From Ceratodon purpureus (lineage: Eukaryota; Streptophyta; Bryopsida; Pseudoditrichales; Ditrichaceae), in contig CM026426.1 in the NCBI GenBank assembly GCA_014871385.1, positions 20,760,573-20,824,572 of the forward strand: a stretch of 64,000 bases of DNA, written 5' to 3'. The first letter of the stretch is position 1, and each line of letters opens with the position of its first letter. Position numbers and translations under genes: made by a program. This document shows, piece after piece, positions 34,700-46,988 of the stretch. Below the pieces are notes generated by a model that saw nothing but the letters and a program-made list of their open reading frames with translations, did no database searches and had not been told where the DNA came from.

Positions 34700-35485
34700 A
34701 GAGAGAGAGGGGGAAGAATAAGATGAAGCAATTTGTTATATTTTGCAATCATGTGGACATGCCCGTAATTGATGTCACTTGACACTCACTGTGTATAGGA
34801 GAGCAACATCTTGTCATTCCTTGGTGGCCCAGTGTGCCTCAAGGGGTGGCAACTCGTCAGGCAGAACGTTATACTCACCACGAGCTTCCGCGGAAGGTAG
34901 AGTGATAGACTCTCTTTGCGCAATACCTCGGTCATATGCTGGCTCTTCCAAGGGCGTCAGATCTTTAGGATGACATAAGCCCGACCCCTTGCATAAAGAA
35001 CATTCGATGCAATCCTCCGTCGGAGACTCTGGATCGCCAGCTGGTGCTTGTTCTGAAATTCTAAAAGACGTGACGACCTGTAGCCGAGCCTTCGCATTTG
35101 GAATTGTCATCCTCAAACTCCTTCGATTGTCACTTCCAACTCTCACAGTGCGCCTCCTCTTCTCCTTTGTTTGTCATCGACCTATGATTGGACGCGACGG
35201 TATATTCTGCATCGGACCTGAATTGTAAATGGATGAAGACACAAGCGATGTCTTCTTGGAAATAGTGCCCCGATTCACCAAAGCTTGCTCATATTCAGGG
35301 GATGCGTCCTGTTCCTTGAAATCACTTCCACCATCTGTCGTCTGCTTTGTCTGTGATATGTTCTCCAACGCCACTGCAGGTTCTGTTACATACTCAACGT
35401 GATCGCAGTCACTGTCTCCCTCTTCCTTACTGGCATTGCGAAAAACAAACGAAGATTGGACGTTTGCCGGGTTAGCCATATTCAC
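33459..35485 (-). pseudogene. CACTA accessory gene, unknown acidic protein
   Basis: Minus-strand frame from 35485 (an inner ATG gives MANPANVQSSFVF) runs to 34814 with one in-frame TGA at 35174-35176; the sequence on both sides is in the same frame and looks like protein (RPIIGR, then QTKEKRRRTVRVGSDN). The second part has a CIECSLCKGSGLC cluster that might bind zinc. A further likely exon at 34019-33669 is acidic (LDEMLEVEEERDLARN). Poly-A/T tracts of 34 and 49 bases lie in the intron region and just upstream. I do not recognise the family. Its place inside a CACTA element suggests an accessory or captured gene. Confidence 0.4.
34663..34711 (+). repeat. A34 tract followed by (GA)n
   Basis: Thirty-four consecutive A (34663-34696) then a GA microsatellite. 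It could be a retroposed poly(A) tail or simple slippage; there is no adjacent retrogene that I can identify. Confidence 0.8.
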
Positions 35486-35504
35486 AGAACTGAAATGAAA
35501 AAAG

Positions 35505-35555
<51 letters not shown>

Positions 35556-35570
35556 AGAAGAAGAAGAAGA
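35505..35570 (+). repeat. A~49 tract followed by (GAA)n
   Basis: About 49 consecutive A then six GAA units, 20 bases upstream of the minus-strand accessory gene's start codon, where it would be a T-tract in the leader or promoter. Confidence 0.8.
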
Positions 35571-36704
35571 CAACAGGCAATTAAAACACACTTCAGCGAT
35601 ACTCACAGACGTCACATATAGTGACCTCTGGAAAAATTCTCTAGTACTATTGAAATGTGGTCAATAGCGCGATACATTGATAGAGGAACTGAACCGTGAA
35701 CTGATCTTATAGAATGAAATGTCATCTCAGAGACAGTGGGTGACGGATGAATTCCGAAAACGGCGTGAGAAGTAGTGCTGGTATTAAGAGGAAGTAGAAT
35801 TGGCGAAGTTTCTTGCCGTCATCGCCCATACCGATGACGTCCACATTGCGTCTTCCGTAACTTACAAAGCATCTGCATCATTTGTTGCCAATTTCATCAT
35901 GAGTCTAATTAAGGGACACAGACCGAGCACTCTACATGCCAATTGGTGTTTCCGTTCCGTTTCTATTATACGTCTACATGCAGACGACTATGGCAGTAGC
36001 AGTTACACATATCCTAGTCCAGTTCTTCTTTATGGGTATATGGATGCGTGTCAAACTCACATAATCTAAAGAATGAAGCCAGTATTGCTGAAACTTGAGA
36101 AGAGCACAGCATCTCCTTGAAGAGAGAATTCGAGTAAAAACGGGGGCGTCTTACATTACAATTCTTCCCGTGCATTGTATCCATATGTTCAAATAGATTG
36201 CAATAAAAAAACGCAACGCATTGAATGTGCCAAAACGTTTCTATATTGCACATGAATATCAGAACGTAAACACAACGCTGCCAATGACAATATGGGAGAA
36301 AAGAAACTGCCGTAATGGCAATTCTTCATCTTCACCATCCGGAGAGTAGCACAATCCTGAAACACTCAAAACTTCACATGTCAACTCTGAATTACTCTCT
36401 AGAATCAGATGATCTAGTAGCATCCAGCACGAACTTTGCGAAATCGACAATTGGTCCGTGACAGTCAATTAGAGCTAAGTCTGCTAGCGCCCTGTTCCTC
36501 TCCAATCTAGAACCCTACATCACTATCTTGTGTTCCAATAAATCTCTTCTCTCTCTATTACGCCAGGCCTGATGGTTTGCAGCACCTTTTCTCAGTCTCG
36601 CAGCTGTTATTTGTCGAACCTGTGCGGACATTGCTCATTCAATGGCATCCTGAGAATGTACATAGCGTGGGCTTCTGAGCCTAACCAACAACTCTGCCAA
36701 AACA
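35571..36704. other. CACTA interior, no gene recognised
   Basis: Non-coding as far as I can tell; the short open frames on both strands are uninformative. Confidence 0.3.
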
Positions 36705-37442
36705 GGGGGAGAGCACAATAAAGTGTACCACAAAGTGCAACATGTGATCACTAGGAAGTGAATTTGAAGTGTGCTGTTTTTTATTGCTTAAAGCTGATTT
36801 TGAGCATTTTGGTGTAGTTTTTGAGCATTTTAGTCACTTTTTAAGGTGTCACAAGGTAGCTTACAAGCATCTCCACAAAAAAAACATCTTCAATTGAAAT
36901 TTAATTTGACCGCTAGTTCTAAATCATGAAAATGAACTTTTCCAAAGTCTTAATTTCTTCATTTGAGGCCCACTATTGTCTTTAGAGGATGTTTTTTCCA
37001 ATTTAAAAAACAATGTTCGGTGAAAAAAACCTTACAAAAAGTTTCGTCAAAAATAGCTCCCCAAAAACATCCCAACGAAACTTTTCAGTTGTACAAACTT
37101 CCAAAGAAATTCTTTAGGCCCATTTTTGAAACCGCAATTCACAATCGGAGGGTACAGCGCAGTCAAAAGTGATTTCTAACATTTGTGCACTCTTTTTTGT
37201 CCACTTCTTCGAATGATAGCATTCACTTTGGATCACTTGCCGTGACTTGTAAGGCTTTGTAAAAGGCACATATCGGTTCCAAAATTTTGTAGACTCAAGA
37301 TGACCGAGTCTATTTTCTATACCCGAAGCCCCTTCCAACATATCATCAAATTATATGTCACTTTTCTTAGTGTTTACGACAATGGCTGAAATTGGCAATG
37401 AGCTAAGCAATTTTGTGGTACACTTTATTGTGCTTCTCCCCA
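36705..37442. mobile_element. Possible 0.74-kb TIR element nested in the CACTA
   Basis: The sequence GCACAATAAAGTGTACCACAAA at 36713-36734 recurs exactly as its reverse complement at 37412-37433, and both arms extend outward with GGGGAGA (one extra base on the right). The interior has no coding capacity beyond a 74-codon minus-strand frame (37627-37403) that begins outside and ends in the right arm. No clear target duplication was found, so this is a MITE-like candidate only. Confidence 0.45.
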
Positions 37443-39480
37443 ACATTAAGTTCATGGTTGTAGTCAGCCTGTGCATCCTTACACTCTTGTCGCATCCGTC
37501 CTACGGCAACTGTAGCGAGCTCGTCCCGGAGATTCTGCATTTCTAGATCCGCTAACCATACCGCCATTAGCGCATTTTCTAACCGCTTAACAACCTGTAC
37601 CACCACGTCAATCACAGATTCAGTCATGGTAAAAGTGGCACAGATTCAAACATACGCATACACAATCACATAAATTGCACATAATATACTCTTGTTGTTA
37701 TTGGGTTGAGTCCATTTATAATGCTGCGACATGCACAGAAAGGTTTCAGTTTTGGAATTGCATGCTACTTCAAATACCTGCTCCACATGTGTACGATAGT
37801 CCTGAAAATTCGCACTTATACTCAGTCTTTTCATGCAACTCATCCGCTTAATAGAGCAAGAATGTTGTTAGGAACTGCGTGTGCCATTTATTCGTCATTT
37901 TGATCTCAGTGGTAATCAAAAATTAAAATTCCAAGTGAACGTTTCAATTCAGCGTTCCCTGCCAGATGTCCTATTACGTTCAGTAAGTGACAGCTTGAAT
38001 TCACAGAAAACACTGTTGGGAAAAGGAATAGAGACATCAGCGTCTTGAGTATATACCTATCTCCCGATTTGAATGACTCCATGCTGAGGCTTCATTATAT
38101 CATAATGTATGCCATATGATGTTGTCGTTCTCATCAGTAGCTAATGATACATAATGACCGTGCTCCGTATACTCAATGAATGTGCCCTCCCAGCATTCCT
38201 ACATCACTCATTACTGTCGAGTACCATTTGTCATTGCTTTGTAAATGATCACCTATGTCATATGAAATCTACGTTTCTGCTGGTCCATCACTCTGATGAT
38301 TAAGTAGTATTATAAGAACGTTTGATGTGATTTTCTACTGCTCTCATTCCACTCTTAAATACATTCATCGAGTTTTTTTTAATCACAAACTGATAACCAC
38401 ATGTACATGGTTTATTCTAATTTAGAAACGCTGATGGGTTATTTAAATTGCATTAAACAACTTTCCATCTCATTGGTAGTGTTTACGGCTATTCCTTTCC
38501 CTCCACTGCTCGGATCATAGTTCCACTACTCTCTTACCGATTACATAGTCTATTTGTTTTATTCAGGCCTTGTAAGTGTACATCAATTTCAGATCGTATT
38601 GTTGCACATTTGTTTTGCATTTGCGATAAGAAACTCTTTTAATGAACTCCGATGGACTTTACTTGCCGGGCTCCCCACTCGTCCTCATTTACGTCGTTGT
38701 ATTTTGTAGAACAGGCTACTGTGATAGAATAAATTGAAGCATCATCAAATTATAACACTAGTTTACCTCCTCCGACTTAGAGTGGCTTGTTTATTATCCT
38801 GTGAACTTGTCGGACTTCACCACAGATTTCAAATGGTAGAGCCAACGCTCATTTCAGACAGTGGAATCAAGTCGAAGTGGAGTTCCATTCTAAATTTGCG
38901 TACTTCATTGCTGCAAGTCTCACTCTTTTATTCATCTGTCTTCCTATGTAGGTCGCATACCTTTTTAAGTTTTTTTCTGTCTGGTTTTAGAACAGTGCAT
39001 TGTTTTGTCAATCGAGAACGGTACATACTGCTCTGACGTAGAACCTGATAGACTTGATTTGGTTACTGTTCACGGTTTCTGATCCGTATAAGACAATAAT
39101 GGCATCACCTCGTGTTATTTGGTAGCTGCTTAGTTTTTAAATGAAATTACTTATATATGTTTTCAATTTTTCCATGTCATTCAGTTCTGTTATTTTGTTT
39201 CTATACTATTGGAGATTGTCCGAAGATTCAAACATATTATTTTTATTACGAGGACTGACGTGGTTCAGAAAACCTAACAAACAGGAAGAATGAACCGCAT
39301 ATTCATACCTGTTGGATTGAGCTCGGGGTATGGCCGAGGAATGGTCATCGGAGGCCCCGGGAAGGTCATGGTCATCCACATTCATGGTCCGGTAATTGCC
39401 TTGCCTGCTTGTACTCTGCAGCATCTTTGATTTGTCTGAGTCTATTTTAACGTAGGCGGAGTACTAACTGAATTCTTTTT
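37443..39480. other. CACTA interior, fragments only
   Basis: A minus-strand frame starting at 37627 (MTESVIDVVVQVVKRLENAL) looks like a short helical exon, cut by the inverted repeat to its left. Another minus-strand frame at 39424-39206 is Asp/His-rich. Neither has a known motif. Confidence 0.3.
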
Positions 39481-39499
39481 TATTTGAAATTAACAAAGT

Positions 39500-40695
39500 C
39501 ACAGATCATTGACGATGTTCAACCGGAGAAAAAAACATCCGCATCATACAAACCACGAAGACTAGTTCTTCATGATTACTCCTCGGACGATGACGAAGAC
39601 GTTCCCCATTGTCTCGATTCAACCTGTGAGTAATATGTATCTACTCAGCCCCTCTTCCATCTGCATTTGCGTTTTCTACATCTTCTCCACACATGGGCAT
39701 TTACTGCAAAGAGATAATTTTACATTATTAACAAGTTACAAAATAGGTACCTTGACAAATGAGTTCATCCTTTATGTTGAAATGAGAGCTGAGTCGGTAC
39801 CATATGCTGTGTCCGTGCAAATCACTATCCAAATGTCTTGATTCATATCCCCTTTCATTGGCAAATGGTATCGGAAATATGTGCACAGGATTTACCATCA
39901 GTTATTTTCCTTCCATGGCGTGAAAACTAGCATAGACACGAGTAATCGGAGTCACACTTGCTGATATGTTGGTACGAATCTTGGCATGTTGCTCGATCTT
40001 TGGAGGCGTTTGACTGTGGTTCTTATATCGCTCAGACGGAATGGGATCCTGTTGATACATACGCTTCGTCATGGGGTACATTTTCAGACCAGGAAAGTCC
40101 GGTGTCGCAGGTAGCGGATACTTGCCTCAACCCTTGGACTGCATACGTTCGCTACTTAGATGCATCAAGGAAGCACAGAAAGAGAGTGAAGAGAGCACTT
40201 AGAAGACAAAGGCTTTTCAACATGAAGGATGAGTTCTTCTTCTCAGTTCTTCGTGCTCGCCAGGAGGTGTTCGAAGTCAAAGAAAAACGTCGACTACAGG
40301 AACGCCAGAAGGCTGCCGAGAAACGCTTTCAGGAAGAGTGTGAATCAAAGCGAGCTGAAGTTTTGGAGCAACTACAATCACGAGAACTGTCGCAGGTTTC
40401 AAACAAATTTGAACATCACACTTTTTTTGTAGAGAAATTAGTATCTAGCAGGGAAGCGTCTATTACGGTGAATGTACTGACTACTGTGAAGACGGTTATC
40501 AACAAATATGTTCCTTACCAACAGAAAATGCAGGTTCTTAGAGAATTAGGAATCTTACCTCTAAAACCTCCGGGGCAATGTTCAACGAGGCCTGGAAGAA
40601 AACGGACAAGAGAGTGCGTTTGGGAATGTGTACCTGGTTTAGCCGATTCCCCTTTCCAGAACACAAGGTCAAAGGGCGTTGCAGATTCGAAGTAA
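39500..40695 (+). CDS. CACTA accessory gene, coiled-coil protein
   Basis: A likely 5' exon ends near 39630 at a GTGAGT donor (PRRLVLHDYSSDDDEDVPH), and a long exon follows, open from 39958 to 40695; its acceptor may be the CTCAG at about 40035. The product has a basic patch (RKHRKRVKRALRRQR), then about 70 residues of charged helix (KEKRRLQERQKAAEKRFQEE), then a mixed C-terminal part (INKYVPYQQKMQVLRELGI). The two exons do not join in frame by the simplest sites, so an unseen small exon is likely. I do not recognise it. A role in DNA binding or oligomerisation would be a guess from composition. Confidence 0.45.
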
Positions 40696-41188
40696 GGCAA
40701 TATTGTTTTTGCTGTAGATCCAGGCGTATGGAAAACAGAAAGTGAGGAAAGGCTACGCTCTTGTATAGACTATTACTCGTGGACAATCACGCCATTAACC
40801 TTGCCCTGTTTTGAAAACAGTTTCATGGTTTTTCCCTTTTCTGTATATCTCATTTTTGTATTTTTTATTTTTCCTCAACTTTTATTCTTCACCAATCGGT
40901 AAATGGTATTTGATATTTTCTGTAGGACTACCATTTGCCATTAGGACACGATTGCATTGAGGAACTACATACACTCTCGTCATGACCAAGACAGTAGGCA
41001 GATAACGATTGTGAGACTTCTGCTAAACATGTTGCACGATAACACTCCAATACCATAAAGGCTCCTACAGAAGACAGTATGTGAGTACTATATAGTAATG
41101 CAAATTATTATTGGAAATGCATACACATTGTAGGACAATACGAATAGTGCATGTATCGAGTTAAACTGTACCATAAAGTCTACGATGT

Positions 41189-43650
41189 CTACACATCTCG
41201 ATAGTCTGCCATGGCAAGTCGGTTCTCATCGTCCGTGAGTTCTGTTGCAAACCCCGCTTCAGCAGTGCACGGTATATTGCTCACTAGAGATGGGGCTAGT
41301 CCTGGTGCCTCCGCAGAAGTAGTTATGATTTCCTCGTCTTCTAAGACCTGCACCACTTGACGAGATTGGGAGTCCTTTCGCATTACAACCTGCCAACCAG
41401 GACGTCTTCTCTCTTCCGAGAAGAAAACCTGCGTACATTGCTCTGGGAATACGAACGGGTCTTTATGTCGTGGCTCTCTATGTCTAAAATTCACTATCAG
41501 AAATCCGTCGCGGTCCCTCATGTACGTTGGGTTTCCTCTGTTGTCGGATGCCTTTACCTATGTACATCTGAATAAGATAATAGGAGTGAAAAAGCTTTCT
41601 ATAATTCAGTTCCAGGATATCGGTTATCTCACCAACGGTATATTTTTTCACGATCTCACCTCCTTCAGTGACCCATTCATGTAAGACCGCAACCCCACTG
41701 TCGTAGGTCTTCAGCTGCTCCGTCAAGTCATCTCTCACCCGAAAATGGTTACCGAAGGCTTTAATCTTTCGGAATCTTCTAGCTTTAACGTCTGGTTTGC
41801 TACAAAGTTTCACAGCATCCAAATCATCTGCGCTAGGATTTCCCGTATGACATTGAAAAATTACTCTGCGCAGCCATTGTTTGTATGGTGCGACATTGTT
41901 GTCATTCCTTTGGAGCTCTTCCCATTGGCTGCAAAAAAACAAGTCCACATCAATGGACAAGCATTTCAAACATGCTATCAATGCAATCAAATACAGTCAC
42001 GTAAAGGCATATAGAACTATCAATGATACAGATTGCGTTGCATTTGAAAGTCATGCTCGTGATGAAACAATTGTGTGTGTAGGTTCTTTTTTCTTGTCTT
42101 CATCATTCTCAATTGATTCGGGATTAATAGGGTGTGAACTACCATAACCACTGCAACTGATGTGTAGATTGCATTTGTAAGAATATGAAACTAATGGATT
42201 TCGCACTTACTGGAAATAGGAAGCCAAGTTTGAGGAGTTACGTAGCACATAATTGTGCGCTGTTGAGCGGTCCTGCTCATTAAATCTCCATGAACCTGAT
42301 CGACCTTCAAGAACTTCATAAGTGTCTTTGTCGTCATCCTCGGGATCCCATAGCCTAGTCGATACAGCTTTTACTCCATGTATGTACTCCGTGACGAATC
42401 CGTTACTGGCATCCTCGATATATCCTCTCGCAATTGAGCCCTTGGGTCTAGCCATATTCCTGACATATTTTTTCAAAGTTTTGTTGTATCGCTCGACAGG
42501 ATACATCCATCGATTTGATATTGGTCCACATAGGTGAAGCTGTTCAACCAACTCCAGTGGAAAGTGAGACATTACATCAAAATAAGCTCGAGGAAACACA
42601 ATCTCCAGTAAAACATTCAGTGGCAGCAACATCTTGTCGCAAAGAATCAAATTCCTGTGGGTCCCATACTTTGTAGCATAACCTTCTAAAAACTCGACAT
42701 AGTCGCATGACAGGTAGTCGTGGAATGGGTTGCATGAGCCCTCTCAATGCCAAAGGCATCAGTCCCTCCATGAGAACATGCCAATCATGTGATTTCAAAG
42801 ACCCCCATTTCCTCTTTCGAACATTGTCCGCCAGGTTTGCACCCACGTATTTCGACGGTGTCTTTATTTTTTCAAGAGTCGAACAGAAAGTATCAAATTC
42901 GTCTGACGTTAACACATACGGAGCTGCAGGCTTCATCATTCTCCTGGGCTTCCTCGGATGAGGATGTCGCCGTTGTTCCAGTCCCATTCTTTTTAAGTCT
43001 CTCCTCACTTGCACCGTGTCTTTGTCACCCGCCAAATACCCTAAAGTATTTAAAGCCAAATTCCTTTCGCAGTGCATAACATCGAGGGTATTTCGGATTT
43101 CCAGATGCTGCACAGACATGTTTAATAAATCGTATATCTAAGTCGTTATGTACAATCACGAGTACTCTTGACAACGACATAGCCTCTGTAACTAAACCAT
43201 TGTGAAATTTTTTTATATGACCAACAGCTGTAATTACAAGCATATACGTTGTAATTGATATAATTAACCATCACTGTTTCCTCTAGTCTTATTTAAAATC
43301 ACAGCGAGCAAACGTTTAGAATGACAATGTTATGGATTATTCTCAGTTCATAGTTTTCCCCTTAGAAAATGCGGTGATTTTTAAACCTGATATATGAACG
43401 GAAGTGCAATCACAACTCTGTCGAAATAAACCAATTTGCAACTAAAACAATTATCTTAAACAAAGAACAACAAATAGATCGTCACTAACCTCCCAATAAG
43501 GAAGATCGAACAGTATACTCCGCCTCTTCATTCCGTGAGTCTTCGAAGGATCCGAGGGATCGTTCTTGCCCCGGAAGTTGTGAGTTAACCACTCTTCATA
43601 CTGAGTTGCTCCTTCCAATTGTTGGCGCGCCGTCACATGAATTGGACGGG
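41189..43650 (-). pseudogene. TNP2-type CACTA transposase, C-terminal part, broken
   Basis: Minus-strand exons: about 43650-43490 (KRRSILFDLPYWE, clean GTTAGT donor), 43107-42577 (LEIRNTLDVMHCERN, KSHDWHVLMEGLMPLALRG), then DUF4218 (IVFPRAYFDVMSHFPLEL, GPISNRWMYPVERY, GSIARGYIEDA) at about 42650-42207. These are followed by DUF4216 in 41928-41484 (GEITDILELNY) and 41521-41189 (DGFLIVNFRH, DPFVFPEQCTQVFFSEE). The order is that of TNP2-type transposases. Frame changes occur near 42610 and 41530. The catalytic N-terminal half normally found upstream is not visible: that DNA is occupied by the plus-strand gene starting at 43770. This copy is therefore a truncated, dead transposase. Confidence 0.82.
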
Positions 43651-43769
43651 GTCGGTGTTCTGCGACTCCATCGAAGAACTTTGCTGCAACCTCAGAACGG
43701 TACCCAGGATGGGGATATACTCAACAATGGCCACAGCAGCCACCTATTCCACGGAGCTGGAATCCACAC

Positions 43770-46700
43770 ATGCAATGGACAGGAAGCACGAGTCAGCAGA
43801 TCCATTACGAATCGCAATCAGCGGAATCGCAACATTGGATGCCGTCATCAACTACTGGATTCCCCGCCCATTTGTATCCTTACCAGACGTCTGATCCGCG
43901 TCAATTTGGACTTTATCCTGAACCTCCACAGCAACCATACCCTTCTCCATGGCATCCAAATGTGAGACCTACCAACATGACCCCAATGCAGCCAGAAATC
44001 CCGATTAGAGAGCCCACTCAAGATGTAATTGATACCTCACACAGGCCTGATAGAAGGAAACCCGAATATGTGTGTCGCTCAGATAGGAGGTCTCAGAGGA
44101 AGAAGATGCTTGCTTTTGCGAAAGAACGAAGAGAGAAGGGACTTAAATCATATTTGGTTGTGCTAAATGAGGGCGGCGAGGTGGATGGCGCATCAATTGG
44201 AAAAACCTTCTGGGAATCCGCGCTAAGACAGTACATTCCAAAGATGTTAGACATTAGCTGTGTCAACTACTTGAAACAGGACAGCGATGGAGGCAAGCAG
44301 CTGAGGGCAGCGTTGGAAGAAGAGTTTGAGTTTATAGACAACACTCTGGATGACGAAGGCTACCACAAGCACGTAGCCAACTGGATAAATAAGGAGCGCG
44401 CTCGATTGAAGGAGATATATATGAGAGAGAAAACAGAGAAGAAGAAACGGAGGGAGGACATAATATGCCCTTCGCATATTGAGAAGTGGCAGTGGGAGGC
44501 ACTTAAGGATTATTGGGAAAAGCCATCGACACTGGAAAAGGCGGAGGAAATGAGGTATGCAAGGTCTAAAGTTAAGAATGTCAATCGCACTGGTCGGAGG
44601 GGATATGCTAGAGTGGCTACGGACATGGTATGCATTTCCACCAATGCTGTTACTGATACTAGGCAGTGATTTCAATACGGTAGTGGGCCGCTCACATATT
44701 CAACTAAAATAAATGAACTATAATAGGATTCATGTTTAATATTTGACATGGTCTACTGTCAAATGATTCCACTACGCTAGATGCGAAGTGAAAAATATAA
44801 ATCAATGCAAATCTGTGAGTGGAAAACGTGAAAATACATGATCTTGCATGCATTTAAAACATCGTTCTAATTTCAACAATACATTGTATGTGCAGAAGAG
44901 GACGCGTGAATCCAGTCTGGGGATTTCTGACATGGCAGACAAAGTAGAAGAGCTAAGTACCGAGAGAGCTAAAGAATCATCGGTAAGAGAATACGGTTTT
45001 CAAGTCCATCTATAGGACATTGTTTTTTTCCTATTTGTGATGTTGTTGCTACATAACTTGCACATAATATGATACTTTGTTTGAGTCTTCTAATTAGAGT
45101 TATGTAATGTTATTAAACTCGGAGTTTATAAACATTTACTTGGAAATCAGATTTTTTTGAATTGAGAGTCAATAATTCCACATTTCAAAATTCTAACCTC
45201 TTCTGCACAGTAATTTATCAAGTTCAGTGCTTGTCTTTACCTACTTATGTTAGACATATAAGTTTGATGTGCAAACACTTATTTAGAATAATCTCACCAT
45301 TCCAATATCAATTATACAGTAACCTAGGTAGATGATTTTTTATTTTATTTTCTTGAACATGGCGAACAATGTATTGGGGACTGAAGACATCGCCGATGAA
45401 GACGAAGCTAGCGCACAAGATGTACCGGCCATGCTATCACAATCCCGATCGCACCGCAAAGAGGCGCATTCTATGAGAGAGAAATCGGGGGGAGTATCTT
45501 CAATGAAGACCAGAGGTGGCTTAAGAAGGAAGGAGACCCAACAGAAACTCGCGGCAAAGCACAAGAGGCAGGACGAGGAGACGCGTCCAGGCCCAAAGGA
45601 ACAAAAGAATGAAAATTTCACCAACAAGACAAGTGTTAACAGTCCTCCCGAGGTGAGTGCCAAATTAGACCGAAGAGTCGACAATGGTCTATCCGTCGTT
45701 CGCAAGTCGTCCCTTTTGCTTGTGCTCGGTATTCAGGGGACATTGTTGGATGCGATTCCAAATTCCGAAAAACATGACAACGCCAAGCGTCGCGTGTCGT
45801 ACCTGTCTAGCGTAAGACACTACATATTCAGGCCACTCATGGCTGAATTTCTCAGTCAATGTTTTTTAAGGTTCATTGTTGCATTCTTAAGCAATGGGGA
45901 CGAAACATACATGAGAGAGGTGTGCGATATCTTATATCAACAGTGCTCATCAAAAGAACTCAAGACTAGTAACTTTAATGTAGGATCCCCGGTCCATGAA
46001 TCCCTCTTTAACTCTCAGAACAGTCCCATAAGTGGAGAAGTTGGTCAGAATGCTGTAATAGACCACTTTGCGGAACTAGGCCGTGACCGAGGCACGATAT
46101 ATGTCCTCCCTTGCGTTGGAAAGGGCACTGTTCGGAGAGATACTTCAAATACGTTGTGGTCGAGCGTGTTTGAAGCGAGAGACCTAGTTCAAAATGGAGA
46201 AGACAATGAGTACCTCCTGCAGACACTGTGGCCACCATTGGAGCGCATTGCCGATACACACAACAGAGCAAATACGACTCGACAGAAGTTCGGGAGAAAA
46301 CCTCAGTCGTCGCTGCAGGTGTGCACTGGCAAAATAGATGGTCCATGTATTTCATTTCTTATTTGTTTATTGCTTGAGAAAGAGTCGTTGCGGTAATACA
46401 CATAAATACTCATCTTGGGAAATGGTATGCTGTTGTTTGCATTCTGCTCTGTTCTCCTCAGGATGTCGAAGAAAGGGACCCGGAATGGATTGAAGATACC
46501 GGCATTTCGAAGAAGAAAGCGAGAGAACTGCTTGTCACTCCAGCGCAATTCAACAAGCCTTTAGAAAAGACGGGGACAAAAAGAGAGGTAAATTTCTATT
46601 CGATATTTCATTTTAGACAACTGCAACATATACAATAAAGACTCTTTTTTGTTTGTGTACAACACATTAAATAAGAATGACAGTGTGATTGATCTAGAAT

Positions 46701-46988
46701 CCTGGACTACAGATCAGAATCAAAGACAAGGTGTATTTGTTGGACCCTAGAAATACATCAAATAGGGTTGCTGTTGGGAGGATTAGCGGCACAACCAAGG
46801 GTAATGACCTATTTCACTTTCATCCGGTTCCGAAGGGTTGGTATAAAATTGACGTCACGGAGGTGATGGAACCGACTGTCCCTCTGATGCGTCCTCAAGA
46901 ATTTGCTGATCAGTACACACTAGGTGACACAGCAAACGGTAACACGCTATGGAAGGAAGAGAACTTATCAAGATACCTAGTCGACTGA
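43770..46988 (+). CDS. TNPA/Transposase_24-like CACTA protein gene
   Basis: Spliced plus-strand gene, head to head with the transposase. Exon 43770-44627 has a Pro/Gln-rich start, then KTFWESALRQYIPKMLD and the Transposase_24-type block WQWEALKDYWEKP...NRTGRRGYARVA. Exon 44896-44982 (87 nt, in phase) gives KRTRESSLGISDMADKVEEL, a typical coiled-coil link of this family. Then come an exon from about 45332 to 46318 (acidic and basic, ending SSLQ at a CAG/GTG donor), an exon 46463-46588 (DVEERDPEWIEDTG), and a last exon 46713-46988 with a DUF8039-like domain (VAVGRISGTT, WYKIDVTEVMEP, YTLGDTANGNTLW). In CACTA elements this second protein binds subterminal repeats and assists transposition. The first part of the 45.3-kb exon has an uncertain acceptor. 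Confidence 0.7.

Noticed and set aside
35399-35584. Lysine-repeat ORF
   Set aside because: Translation of the poly(A) tract; the genuine coding sequence is on the other strand.
43025-43243. Minus-strand 72-codon ORF MLVITAVGHIKKF
   Set aside because: It is in the wrong frame across an intron and acceptor of the TNP2-like gene; the spliced reading gives the family motif instead.
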